From: Bacteroidales bacterium
GTDB lineage: Bacteria > Bacteroidota > Bacteroidia > Bacteroidales > FEN-979
DNA: 64,000 bases
Reading direction: 5' to 3'
NCBI GenBank assembly: GCA_017882335.1
Contig: JADGPR010000008.1
Span: 1 to 64,000 of the forward strand
The first letter of the stretch is position 1. Every line of letters begins with the position of its first letter. Below the pieces are notes generated by a model that saw only the letters and a list, made by a program, of their open reading frames with translations, searched no databases and had not been told where the DNA came from. The position numbers and the translations under genes are program-made. This document shows, in pieces, positions 10,949 to 20,998 of the stretch.

Positions 10949-11038
10949 AAATAATTACGAATTACGAATTACGAATTATGAATTTCGCGTTACGCGTCAC
11001 GAACTTATCAAGGTTTACAGTATCAAAATAACATCAGG

Positions 11039-12418
11039 TTGTTGAAAAAAAGTGAGTTTATATTATTGTTCCTCCTGATCATTCTTACTGGAGGATTTGG
11101 ACAGGGACAAGTGGGCGAAGAAAAACCAAAGCCGCTGACCCGGATTCTTTTTGTTTTTGATGCTTCACAAAGCATGTACGGAAGGTGGCAAAGCGATACC
11201 AAATTCAACATTGCATCCCGGCTCTTTGTCAACATCCTCGACAGCCTGAAGAATGTCAAAAACCTCGAAGTTGCATTACGGGTTTACGGACACCAGAAAC
11301 AATTCCCTCCGCAGGATTGCAACGATACCAAACTGGAAGTCCCGTTTGCTCCTGATAATATCGGAAGAATAAAGCATGTGCTGAAAACGATCGTACCGAA
11401 GGGAACAACCCCGATCGCCTATTCGCTCGAACAGTCGGCGAATGATTTTCCTCCCTGTGATCATTGCCGCAACATCATCATCCTGATCACTGATGGACTG
11501 GAAGAATGTAACGGTGATCCCTGCCTGGTTTCGCATGATCTCCAGAAAAAAGGAATTATCCTGAAACCATTTATCATCGGCATCGGCAGGGATTTCGCGG
11601 AATCCTTCGATTGCGTGGGCAGCTATTTTGATGCAACCAGTGAAAAGGAATTTACCAATGCTTTGAACATCGTTATCTCCCGTGCACTTAACCCAACCAC
11701 CGCGCAGGTCAACCTTCTCGACCAGTATGGGAAAGCAACAGAAACCAATGTCAACATGACATTTTACGATAATGTTTCCGGAAAAGTTGAATACAATTTC
11801 ATTCATTCCTTTAACAGCAAGGGATTCCCCGATACCCTCGAGATCGATCCCATGTTGACTTATGATATCGTGGTCAATACAATTCCCCCGGTGCGGAAAG
11901 ATTCCGTAAAACTGACACCCGGCAAGCATAAGATCATCGGGATCGAGACCCCGCAGGGATACCTGGCATTCAAAACTAACGGTAATTCAACCATTAAATA
12001 CCTTCCTGTACTGATCCGCAGGAAAGGAGACAGGGAAACGTTGAATGTCCAGCAGTTTGACCAGGTTGAAAAATACCTTACCGGCAGCTATGATGTAGAA
12101 GTGCTCTGCCTGCCCAGGATCCAGGTGAATAACGTGGTGATCGCGCAAAGCCATACGACGACGGTTGAGATACCGGTTCCCGGCATGGCGGTGATCCAGC
12201 GTACAACCAATGGGTATGGAAGTGTTTACATTGAGGATAAAGGCCAAATGACTTGGCTATACAACCTGAAGGACAATCTCCAGCAGCAGGAAAATCTTTT
12301 CCTTCAGCCGGGAAAGTACAGGGTGGTATTCCGGTCAAAATTTTCAAACCGCTCAGAATTTACTACAGAAAAGTCGTTTGTCGTGGAAGCCGGGCAAACG
12401 GTGAATGTTAAACTGTAA
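11039..12418 (+). CDS. von Willebrand factor type A domain protein, secreted
   Basis: Signal peptide; MIDAS motif FVFDASQSM; ILITDGLEEC. Confidence 0.9.
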   Translation: MLKKSEFILLFLLIILTGGFGQGQVGEEKPKPLTRILFVFDASQSMYGRWQSDTKFNIASRLFVNILDSLKNVKNLEVALRVYGHQKQFPPQDCNDTKLEVPFAPDNIGRIKHVLKTIVPKGTTPIAYSLEQSANDFPPCDHCRNIIILITDGLEECNGDPCLVSHDLQKKGIILKPFIIGIGRDFAESFDCVGSYFDATSEKEFTNALNIVISRALNPTTAQVNLLDQYGKATETNVNMTFYDNVSGKVEYNFIHSFNSKGFPDTLEIDPMLTYDIVVNTIPPVRKDSVKLTPGKHKIIGIETPQGYLAFKTNGNSTIKYLPVLIRRKGDRETLNVQQFDQVEKYLTGSYDVEVLCLPRIQVNNVVIAQSHTTTVEIPVPGMAVIQRTTNGYGSVYIEDKGQMTWLYNLKDNLQQQENLFLQPGKYRVVFRSKFSNRSEFTTEKSFVVEAGQTVNVKL

Positions 12419-12424
12419 ATGCAG

Positions 12425-12443
12425 CCTGCCTGCCGCAGGCAGG
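12425..12443. repeat. GC-rich palindromic repeat CCTGCCTGCCGCAGGCAGG
   Basis: Perfect odd palindrome; related copies at 20647 and 21014. Confidence 0.85.
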
Positions 12444-12480
12444 GAATTCAGAATGCAGGAATGTAGGATTTCAGGAAATT

Positions 12481-12547
12481 GATGCTGGATGCTGGATATG
12501 TGAGTGTGGGACCGGGAAATGACCCCGTAGGGGTGAAATTATTCTAG
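12481..12547 (+). repeat. Composite of two dispersed repeats (GATGCTGGAT..GTGAGTGTGGGA and ACCCCGTAGGGGTGAAATTATTCTAG)
   Basis: Reverse complements occur at 5992-6043 and 6896-6936. Confidence 0.85.
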
Positions 12548-12549
12548 AG

Positions 12550-13506
12550 ATGAAGGAATATACTAATACAGGATCAAAAGATACCCGCTCGGGATTCGGG
12601 GAAGCCTTACTGGAACTTGGAAAACAGAACCCGGACGTGGTGGCACTTTGTGCCGACCTTACCGGTTCAATGAAAATGGATGCCTTTGCAAAAGCATTTC
12701 CTGAACGGTTTTTCCAGGTTGGCATTGCCGAAGCAAATATGATGAGCATAGCAGCCGGAATGACGATAGGAGGGAAGATTCCCTTTACGGGTACGTTTGC
12801 CAACTTCTCAACAGGTAGGGTTTATGACCAGATCCGCCAATCCATCGCCTATTCCGAAAAGAATGTGAAGATCTGTGCCTCCCATGCCGGTGTTACACTG
12901 GGTGAGGACGGCGCCACACACCAGATCCTGGAAGATATCGGACTGATGAAGATGCTTCCGGGAATGACTGTGATCAATACCTGCGATTTCAACCAGACAA
13001 AGGCCGCAACCCTTGCCATCGCCAAACATATTGGCCCGGTTTACCTGCGTTTTGGCAGGCCGAAGGTTCCGAATTTTACGCCTGCTGATTCGGAATTTGA
13101 GATAGGGAAAGCCATCCTGCTGAATGAAGGAACCGATGTTTCAATTTTCGCTACAGGGCACCTGGTATGGAAAGCGCTGGAAGCAGGTAAAATCCTGGAA
13201 AAAAATGGGATTCACGCCGAGATCATCAACATCCATACTATCAAACCTCTGGATTGTGAGGCCATACTTGCATCCGTGTCAAAAACCGGTTGCGTTGTCA
13301 CCGCTGAAGAACACATGATGAACGGCGGATTGGGTGATAGCATTGCTCAGTTACTCATTCGGGAAAACCCCTTACCCATGGAAATGATTGCCGTGAATGA
13401 TCAGTTCGGTCAGAGTGGGAAACCGGAAGAACTCCTGGTAAAATACGGACTTGAAGCAGCAAACATCGTAAAGGCTGTTCAGAAAGTCATGTCAAGAAAA
13501 AAATAG
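12550..13506 (+). CDS. Transketolase, C-terminal subunit
   Basis: MKMDAFAKAFPERFFQVGIAEANMMSIAAGM; SHAGVTLGEDGATHQILEDIGLM. Confidence 0.95.
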   Translation: MKEYTNTGSKDTRSGFGEALLELGKQNPDVVALCADLTGSMKMDAFAKAFPERFFQVGIAEANMMSIAAGMTIGGKIPFTGTFANFSTGRVYDQIRQSIAYSEKNVKICASHAGVTLGEDGATHQILEDIGLMKMLPGMTVINTCDFNQTKAATLAIAKHIGPVYLRFGRPKVPNFTPADSEFEIGKAILLNEGTDVSIFATGHLVWKALEAGKILEKNGIHAEIINIHTIKPLDCEAILASVSKTGCVVTAEEHMMNGGLGDSIAQLLIRENPLPMEMIAVNDQFGQSGKPEELLVKYGLEAANIVKAVQKVMSRKK

Positions 13507-13540
13507 AAACCGGACGGGAATCCCTGCATCCTGTCCACTG

Positions 13541-15520
13541 TTATATTGGAATATGCCTGCCACCATTGTTTTCTCCGTTCCTCGTCAATAACTGGGGTGC
13601 CTCTTTGTCGATAAAGAGAGGTACTGTTTCGATGGTGACGTTACTGGTATCCAATCCCAATGACCTTACTTCGGTTATCCCAAAGCGTTTCAGGATGGAA
13701 TAGAGATCCATGATGAACTGTTCACGTGGGGGGAAATCAAAATCATAATTCTGGATACGGTCGATCAGTACAAAGCGGAAGTCGCTCGGGATATCGAACT
13801 TACGCAATGAATCATACCGGCTGATCAGGTTGATCTCATTGTTCCTGCTCATCTCCTCGATAACCTGCCTAAAAAACAGGTTGATCCTCGGCTGTACCTT
13901 GAACCCGATCTTGAAATCGATCTTAAATAGCACATCAGGGATTAGGTGAGTGACACGGTATTCGAGCACATGCGGCTCATCCAGGATATCGACATGGAGG
14001 AGCCAGTAAACATCGGCTCGCTTCGGTTGCTTACTTAGGATGGAATAAATAACCTTCGATTCAACATCGCTGGATTTATTGGCCTTGGTCAGGAATACCA
14101 GATTCGTGGCATATTTCGGAATGGATTCGTCTTTGCTGATGGCGGTGATGACTTCATAATAATTTTCGATCTTAATGAATTCGATGAAACTGTTCTTGAT
14201 CTTCCTTCCGCTGAACCAGACATACATGACCACGAACAGGAATCCACCCAAGAGAACCGTAAACCAACCTCCATGTACAAATTTATTCAGATTGGCAACC
14301 AGGAATGAACCTTCAATGGTAAGGTACACGCAAAGTAACAGGAAAATGAGATAAACCGGGATCTTACGGTAATAAAGATAAGTGCTGAGAAGAATGGTGG
14401 TCATCAGCATGGTGACCGTAATGGATAATCCATAAGCGGCCTCCATGTTTGAGGAGCGCTGGAAGTACAGAACGACGAAAAAGCAGCAGGCATAAAGCAG
14501 CCAGTTGATGCTGGAAATGTACATCTGCCCTTTGATATTCGTCGGGTAGTTGATCTTGATCTTTGGCCAGAAATTCAGTTGAATGGCTTCGCTGATCAGG
14601 GTATATGAACCACTGATGAGCGCCTGGCTGGCTATGACAGCTGCGAGGGTTGAAATGATAATGCCGGTAACCAGGAACCAGGAGGGCATGATAGAGAAGA
14701 AAGGGTTGGTCCACTCATATACCTGGTCGGTATGGTTCAATATCCATGCTCCCTGCCCCAGGTAATTCAGTATAAGAGCTGATTTTACATAGATCCAGGT
14801 GATCCGGATGTTCTTCAGTCCGCAATGTCCCAGGTCGGAATACAAAGCTTCAGCCCCGGTGGTACACAAGAATACCGCTCCAAGCAAGACAAACCCGTGT
14901 GGTGATTTTGTGAGAAAAAGATAGGCGTATTTTGGATCCAATGCCTTGATGATCGACGGGTATTGCAGGATCTGGATCACGCCAAGCGTTCCCAGCATAA
15001 AAAACCACAGGAACATGATCGGGCCAAACGATTCGCCAACCGCTTTGGTCCCGAATTTCTGGATAAAAAACAATAGTGTGATGATAATAAGTGCAATGGG
15101 AACCACGGGTATTCTCGGGTTGATGTTGATCAGGCCTTCCACTGCAGAAACAATAGTAATGGAAGGTGTGATCACGCCATCGGCCAGCAGGAAGCATCCC
15201 CCGATGATGGCAAAAACAAATGCCCATTTTGCTCTTTTACGGATCAGGGCGAACAGGGAGAAAATCCCGCCTTCCCCTTTATTGTCGGCCCGCAGAGTGA
15301 TGATGATGTACTTAACAGTGGTCTGCAACGTCAGGGTCCAGAAGATACAAGACAATCCTCCCAGGATGAAATTTGTACTGATGGTGTCGGCACCATAAAT
15401 GATGGCCTTCATCACATACAATGGGGAAGTACCTATATCACCGTAAACGATACCCAGTGTAATCAGCAAACCGGCTGCGGATACAGTTGAAATATGGCTT
15501 TTGTGCATTAACCTTCTCAT
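13541..15520 (-). CDS. kup: KUP-family potassium transporter
   Basis: GIVYGDIGTSPLYV, GGIFSLFALIRKRAKW; 12-TM N-terminal region plus soluble C-terminal region. Confidence 0.95.
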   Translation of the reverse strand: MRRLMHKSHISTVSAAGLLITLGIVYGDIGTSPLYVMKAIIYGADTISTNFILGGLSCIFWTLTLQTTVKYIIITLRADNKGEGGIFSLFALIRKRAKWAFVFAIIGGCFLLADGVITPSITIVSAVEGLININPRIPVVPIALIIITLLFFIQKFGTKAVGESFGPIMFLWFFMLGTLGVIQILQYPSIIKALDPKYAYLFLTKSPHGFVLLGAVFLCTTGAEALYSDLGHCGLKNIRITWIYVKSALILNYLGQGAWILNHTDQVYEWTNPFFSIMPSWFLVTGIIISTLAAVIASQALISGSYTLISEAIQLNFWPKIKINYPTNIKGQMYISSINWLLYACCFFVVLYFQRSSNMEAAYGLSITVTMLMTTILLSTYLYYRKIPVYLIFLLLCVYLTIEGSFLVANLNKFVHGGWFTVLLGGFLFVVMYVWFSGRKIKNSFIEFIKIENYYEVITAISKDESIPKYATNLVFLTKANKSSDVESKVIYSILSKQPKRADVYWLLHVDILDEPHVLEYRVTHLIPDVLFKIDFKIGFKVQPRINLFFRQVIEEMSRNNEINLISRYDSLRKFDIPSDFRFVLIDRIQNYDFDFPPREQFIMDLYSILKRFGITEVRSLGLDTSNVTIETVPLFIDKEAPQLLTRNGENNGGRHIPI

Positions 15521-16182
15521 TCCTGTGTTTGTGTTTTTTTGCGTTCTGCAATATTTTTGATCACAGTAATGACCACGGGGAGAAGCGAAATGATGATGAT
15601 CCCCAGTATAACGAGTGTGAAATTATTTTTGACATAGGGGAGATTCCCAAAGAAATATCCTCCGAACGCAAACAGGTTGACCCAAATGATGTTCCCGATG
15701 ATGCTGAACGAAAAGAACCGCATGTATTTCATGGTCCCGACTCCGGCAACAAAAGGTGCAAAGGTACGTATGAATGGCATGAACCGGGCAATAATCAATG
15801 CCTTTCCTCCATGCTTCTCATAAAATGCATGCGTCTTGATCAGGTATTTCTTTTTTATCAGTCTATAGTTTTTATCATACACTTTCATCCCCAGGAACCG
15901 GCCAATGAAATAATTGGTGTTATCTCCGGAAAAAGCAGCTGTTATGAGCAGGAAAACAATAATCACGATATTCAGCGGATGGGATTCTTTGGCAGCAAAT
16001 GCCCCGGCAGCAAAAAGCAACGAATCTCCAGGAAGAAATGGAGTTACCACAAGCCCGGTCTCACAAAAGATGATGAGGAAAAGGATCAGGTAGGTCCAGT
16101 TCTGATAATTATGAATCCATCCTTCCATAATGATATCAATGTGGAGGACAAAATAAATCAGTTCATTTATCAGATTCATCAT
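15517..16182 (-). CDS. DedA family membrane protein
   Basis: FCETGLVVTPFLPGDSLLFAAG; ARFMPFIRTFAPFVAGVGTM; 4-bp overlap with kup. Confidence 0.93.
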   Translation of the reverse strand: MMNLINELIYFVLHIDIIMEGWIHNYQNWTYLILFLIIFCETGLVVTPFLPGDSLLFAAGAFAAKESHPLNIVIIVFLLITAAFSGDNTNYFIGRFLGMKVYDKNYRLIKKKYLIKTHAFYEKHGGKALIIARFMPFIRTFAPFVAGVGTMKYMRFFSFSIIGNIIWVNLFAFGGYFFGNLPYVKNNFTLVILGIIIISLLPVVITVIKNIAERKKTQTQE

Positions 16183-16493
16183 CCTGTTGTGGGTTTCCTG
16201 AAAAAACGTGCAAAGTTACACTTTTAATTAAGTTCATATTCCAATGGGGAAAAAGAAGTTTTTACCTATATTTTATGATGAATGGATGGCTGTCCGAATC
16301 GCTTGGCAACTTTGCCCAATATTTTGGCAGCAACCAATATGATCAGCAAACTAAAGATCAGGGGCAACTGGAAGTTTATCTGTTGAAACATGGACAGTGA
16401 GGCGTCAGGAAATTTAGGATAAAATTAATTCTTTTTATTCAAACCACTTTTAAAACCCTTATTTTTGTCGGGAAACAAAAAAACCACCGTAAA

Positions 16494-17141
16494 ATGCCTT
16501 CCAGCCATCATAACCAGCTGAATGAGATCGTCGAACTGATCATTGAAGCCAATCCAGGAAAACTCCTGGATATCGGAATCGGGTTTGGAAAGTATGGCTT
16601 CCTTTCACGTGAATACCTCGAACTCTGGGATCCGGATGCGGTTTATGGTTCACACAAACGGCAAATCGATGGAATCGAAGCCTTTGAACCTTACCTGACA
16701 CCGCTTCACCGGCTCATCTACGACCGCATCTTCACGGGTGATGCAAAGGAAATATTGCCTGAATTAAACGATCGTTACGACCTCATCCTGATGATCGATG
16801 TTTTTGAACATTTTACATATGAAAATGGGCTGAAGGTGCTTGAAGAATGCATGCGGTGCGGAAGAAATATCCTGATCTCGGTTCCCAGGGTGATGTCGGT
16901 GCAAGATGAGGTCTATGGCAATCCATACGAAACCCACCGCTACAATTGGAAAAGGAGAGATTTTTCCGGCATCCCGGATAAATTCTTTCTTTACAATGCC
17001 GAATCAACAATCTGTTTCATCGGGGAAGACAGCCAACGCATCTGCGGGATCCTGAAAAAAAGAAAACACAGAAGAATCCTGATCCGGATATTGGAACTGA
17101 CAGGACTCAAAAAACCATTGAAATACATATTTAAACATTAG
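16494..17141 (+). CDS. Class I SAM-dependent methyltransferase
   Basis: LLDIGIGFGKYG motif I; LILMIDVFEHF. Confidence 0.8.
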   Translation: MPSSHHNQLNEIVELIIEANPGKLLDIGIGFGKYGFLSREYLELWDPDAVYGSHKRQIDGIEAFEPYLTPLHRLIYDRIFTGDAKEILPELNDRYDLILMIDVFEHFTYENGLKVLEECMRCGRNILISVPRVMSVQDEVYGNPYETHRYNWKRRDFSGIPDKFFLYNAESTICFIGEDSQRICGILKKRKHRRILIRILELTGLKKPLKYIFKH

Positions 17142-17328
17142 AAGTCCTCCTGTTCACCTCCTTTTTATTCTTATATGCGCCTGGGCCTATCCGGCAGAAT
17201 TCAATTGTATCATTTCGAAGAAAAAGCCTGTCTGAAAAGTTATTTTTGGGTAGCTTTTTTTCGCATAGCTCAAGCAACATATTATTTTGATATATTTGTT
17301 AAATATTAATCAGAACAATAACAAAAAA

Positions 17329-17718
17329 ATGAAAATACAAATACGATCAGGATTTTATTTCCTTTTACCAATTGCCTCTCTCATCTTCTTTTTGTTACTT
17401 ATTCCCCCGGGATGTAAGAACTATAACGAAGTGGATCTATATCCTCCCTGTGATACGGTCAATGTGACCTATTCTGGTGACATACAGCCGATTATTTTTG
17501 CCAACTGTTTACCCTGTCATAGCGTTGCGAATAAATTTGGCGGAGTGATACTGGCTGTTTTGGACAGTGCCAGGATACCGGCCAGGAACGGCCTGTTACT
17601 GAAAGCCGTCACACACGATCCTGGTGTGATTCCGATGCCGAAAGGTGGAGGTAAACTATCCGATTGCGATATTGCGAAAATCAGGCGCTGGATTGCCCTT
17701 GACGAACCTGCAAAATAG
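17329..17718 (+). CDS. Lipoprotein with c-type haem motif
   Basis: IIFANCLPCHS (CxxCH); lipobox region PPGC. Start moved from 17287 to the ATG at 17329 (MKIQIRSG). Confidence 0.8.
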   Translation: MKIQIRSGFYFLLPIASLIFFLLLIPPGCKNYNEVDLYPPCDTVNVTYSGDIQPIIFANCLPCHSVANKFGGVILAVLDSARIPARNGLLLKAVTHDPGVIPMPKGGGKLSDCDIAKIRRWIALDEPAK

Positions 17719-17769
17719 GTCAGATTTTCAGGTGAAAGAAATCAGTAATCATCCATCAAGATATCACAT

Positions 17770-18654
17770 ATGAAAATATTTTTACTATCATTCTGTTTAA
17801 TAAATTCCTGGATTCTCTGTTCGCAGACAACAGATACTTTAAGGCATAAACGGTCAGGATCAACAATTTATACAGAAGAAACATTCAAATCTTCAAGGGT
17901 TATCCTTGGACAATCTATTGAAACACCACCTAACGGTGCATTAACAATCCTGATTTCCCACCATTTTGGGGCATTAAACACCGGGGCTTACGAGTTATTT
18001 GGACTTGACCAGGCCAGTACAAGAATTGGACTCGAATACGGGATTAATGATTTCATAGGGGTTGGAATCGGCAGAAGCACATACCGCAAAACCTTTGATG
18101 GTTATCTGAAATTCAGGGTACTGCGCCAGAGCAAGGGAAAAAGAAACATGCCGCTGTCCATTTCTGTTTTTGGGAACATGGCAGTCAATACGCTTAAACT
18201 GAGTGATCCCAAGGAAAAAGACTATTTTGATGCCAGGTTGTCCTATTGTACTGAACTGATATTGGCCCGGAAATTCGGTAAGGTTTTTTCACTTCAGATT
18301 GCATCGACGTGGGTACACAAGAACCTTGTTGCCACACCGGAGGACCATAATAACCTGTTTTCAATCGGTACCGGGATCAGTTTCAGAATCTCGGATGTGA
18401 TCTCCCTGAATGGTGAGTATCATTACCTGATCTCTGGCCAGCATTTGAGTGAAGTGACCAACTCTGTTTCCATCAGTTGTGATATCAAAACCGGTCAGCA
18501 TGTTTTCCAACTGTTCTTGACAAATTCACAGGGTAACTTTGAGCAGGCGTTTATTACAGAGACTGCAGGAAAATGGTATAACGGGGATATTTATTTTGGG
18601 TTTAATATTCACCGCCTCTTTACCCTAAAATATCCCAAGGTACAGAAAAAATAA
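17770..18654 (+). CDS. Outer-membrane beta-barrel (DUF5777-like) protein
   Basis: Signal peptide, alternating beta pattern; follows a haem-type lipoprotein as in DUF5777 neighbourhoods. Confidence 0.7.
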   Translation: MKIFLLSFCLINSWILCSQTTDTLRHKRSGSTIYTEETFKSSRVILGQSIETPPNGALTILISHHFGALNTGAYELFGLDQASTRIGLEYGINDFIGVGIGRSTYRKTFDGYLKFRVLRQSKGKRNMPLSISVFGNMAVNTLKLSDPKEKDYFDARLSYCTELILARKFGKVFSLQIASTWVHKNLVATPEDHNNLFSIGTGISFRISDVISLNGEYHYLISGQHLSEVTNSVSISCDIKTGQHVFQLFLTNSQGNFEQAFITETAGKWYNGDIYFGFNIHRLFTLKYPKVQKK

Positions 18655-18695
18655 AAATTTCCTCAAATCTAATTTTCAGCAGGTTCTCCCGTGGT

Positions 18696-19397
18696 TCATA
18701 CCTGTGGTGGCTGCCCTACCACGATCCTGAAATTAAAAAACGGATGCTGTAATGTGGTCATAATACGAACCCATATTGGAAGCATCTGCTCGGTTCCCCG
18801 TGCAGTCGTGATGTCGCCAAGGTCAAGTATATTTTCATCTTTCCACCCAAAGGTGATCAATAACCCCCGGATTTTTAATTTTGCTTCAGTGTCATTGCCA
18901 CCCAGGAAAACGGTATGATCTCCCGGAACCAGTGAAGGGTTGACCATCAGGTAAGCATTCATGGTTTGCAGGCTCTTTACCACCTTTGTTTCAGGAAATG
19001 CGCGCTGGATTTGTTCTCCCAATGAATCAGTATTGCTGACCGACAAGCTTGGAGGCATTCCCTTGGAAAAATCCAGGGGATTGGAAACATCGAGAAGTAT
19101 CTTGTTCTTCATGTTTTCCTTCCCTGCCTGTTCAAGGGCATTGAGGGAACCCATGCCATTGGTGGCATTGACGATGAATTCGCCGAAGATTGCTGCATCT
19201 GCGAATGTGGCAATTTTAATATTTGCATGACCTGAATACCATTCGCCGAAAGCGGGTCGGCCAAACATATCTTTTCCCGTCGTTGCAAGCGCTTTTTTAA
19301 CATCGCGTGTTCCCATGGTAACATCATGTTCCAGCGCTGCCAATTTTTCTGCAATAGTCTGCCCGACCACACCTGTACCTAATACTGCTATTTTCAT
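18696..19397 (-). CDS. NADPH-dependent F420-reductase-like / NAD(P)-binding oxidoreductase
   Basis: MKIAVLGTGVVGQTIAEKL Rossmann motif; TRDVKKA. Confidence 0.85.
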   Translation of the reverse strand: MKIAVLGTGVVGQTIAEKLAALEHDVTMGTRDVKKALATTGKDMFGRPAFGEWYSGHANIKIATFADAAIFGEFIVNATNGMGSLNALEQAGKENMKNKILLDVSNPLDFSKGMPPSLSVSNTDSLGEQIQRAFPETKVVKSLQTMNAYLMVNPSLVPGDHTVFLGGNDTEAKLKIRGLLITFGWKDENILDLGDITTARGTEQMLPIWVRIMTTLQHPFFNFRIVVGQPPQV

Positions 19398-19665
19398 ATT
19401 TCTTGGGTTTTATATGATAAAAATTATTGATTTTAAGTTTTCACAAATATACCTTTAATAGGAGGTTTTGTCAATGAATTTTATTCGTAATACTCAACCT
19501 GATTCCCTTTTAAAGTTTTGATAACTTTTATTCATAATATTTTATGGATTTATGATTGTTTTCTGTTTTATTTTTAACAGGTTCTAAAAAGATTAACTAT
19601 TTTTACCATTATTAAACATTAATTAAAAGAATTACACACTTTATGTATAACTAAAAACAAAACTT

Positions 19666-20502
19666 ATGAAAAAGATTTACTTAATGGTATTGGCTATCTG
19701 CATGATGGCGGGTACTCTAAATGCCCAAAAAGCTTACATTCGCCTGGGTGTTGGCGGTGGTGTCGGACTCAAACAATATGAGGGTACCACGTGGGCCGAT
19801 GAAACCCATACGAGTACCACCGATAATTTTGTGATTAAATCTATGGGATTGGGCAGTGGTTTTAATGCAAATCTGGCTTTCGGTTTCATGCTATCAAATT
19901 ATGTTGGAATTGAGCTTGGTGTAAATGAATTCATTGGGCTTGGCAACAAAATTCATAGCTCCTCAACCACCAGCGGTTTTGATTTATCTTCGGATTCAAA
20001 ACTTTCGGGGATGATGTTACAGATCGTTCCGGCTATTATTATTACTCCCGGGCTCGAAAAGGTCAATCCTTATGCAAGGTTAGGAATGAGCGTTGGCATC
20101 CTTCCGTCGGTTGTTATGAATGACAATTCAACTACTACCGGTGGTGAGTCATTAAAAGCCACATCCAGTTCTGAAACTACAATAAAACTTTCTGGTGGTA
20201 TTGCGCTTGGTTTCACCGCGGCTGGTGGGATTGATTTTAATTTGAGCGAGAGACTGACATTTTTTGGTGAATTTGTTTTCAATGGGATCACCTATGCACC
20301 GGCAAAAGGGAAATTTACGAAATGTATAATTGACGAGGTTGATAAGTTACCAACGCTGACAACCAGGGATAAAGAATGGACCTTTGAAAAGAAATATGAC
20401 ACCGATGAACTTATTCCGGAGGGTAGCCCAGATAAAAAACCGAAAATGTCAGTCAATTTCAGTAATGTTGAACTGAATATTGGAATAAAATTCAAATTAT
20501 AA
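19666..20502 (+). CDS. Outer-membrane beta-barrel protein
   Basis: Signal peptide ending LNAQ; Gly-rich alternating beta pattern. Confidence 0.75.
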   Translation: MKKIYLMVLAICMMAGTLNAQKAYIRLGVGGGVGLKQYEGTTWADETHTSTTDNFVIKSMGLGSGFNANLAFGFMLSNYVGIELGVNEFIGLGNKIHSSSTTSGFDLSSDSKLSGMMLQIVPAIIITPGLEKVNPYARLGMSVGILPSVVMNDNSTTTGGESLKATSSSETTIKLSGGIALGFTAAGGIDFNLSERLTFFGEFVFNGITYAPAKGKFTKCIIDEVDKLPTLTTRDKEWTFEKKYDTDELIPEGSPDKKPKMSVNFSNVELNIGIKFKL

Positions 20503-20646
20503 GTCCACTCCAAAAAGTCGGAGCGATCAGACTAATTAATGTCCGTCTATAATTCCCCCATCTTATTAATAATCGTAAGATTTTTGATGAGGTGGGGGAT
20601 ATTGATACAACGAGCTGTCTCCCGACAACCCGTAATTCATAATTCG

Positions 20647-20665
20647 CCTGCCTGCCGGTAGGCAA
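20647..20665. repeat. GC-rich palindromic repeat, degenerate copy (CCTGCCTGCCGGTAGGCAA)
   Basis: Same family as 12425 and 21014. Confidence 0.7.
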
Positions 20666-20686
20666 GTAATTCGTAATTAATTTTCG

Positions 20687-20760
20687 TGACCCCGGCGGGA
20701 TTCGAACCCACGACCCACAGCTTAGAAGGCTGTTGCTCTATCCAGCTGAGCTACGGGGCC
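20687..20760 (-). tRNA. tRNA-Arg (anticodon TCT)
   Basis: Reverse strand GGCCCCGTAGCTCAGCTGGATAGAGCAACAGCCTTCTAAGCTGTGGGTCGTGGGTTCGAATCCCGCCGGGGTCA; acceptor, D, anticodon and T stems all form. Confidence 0.96.
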
Positions 20761-20995
20761 AATTCTTAATAAACTCTCTTCCAATTCCACTTTTCAGATA
20801 TATTTCTCTTTTCCTTTCTTCTGTTCGGGTAGAGAATGATTCAGTAAACAGTACTTTCCATGGTTTATAGAACCGGGTGGATTTGGTTTTTCCATTATTA
20901 TGTTCTTTGATCCGACGTTCCAGATCAATTGTCATACCAATATATACTCTCTTATAAGTTTCACTTTCCAAGACATAGACGATGTACATAAGCAA
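20738..20995 (-). CDS. GIY-YIG nuclease domain protein; 3' end overlaps tRNA-Arg (ATG start probably 20989)
   Basis: YIVYVLESETYKRVYIGMTIDLERRIKEHN; C-terminal residues NWPRSSAG* are read from tRNA sequence. Confidence 0.92.
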   Translation of the reverse strand: MLMYIVYVLESETYKRVYIGMTIDLERRIKEHNNGKTKSTRFYKPWKVLFTESFSTRTEERKREIYLKSGIGREFIKNWPRSSAG

Positions 20996-20998
20996 TAA

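Noticed and set aside
11276-11929. 217-aa minus-strand ORF
   Set aside because: Antisense to the VWA gene; composition typical of a shadow ORF.
15487-16227. 246-aa plus-strand ORF
   Set aside because: Antisense to the DedA gene with well-supported motifs.
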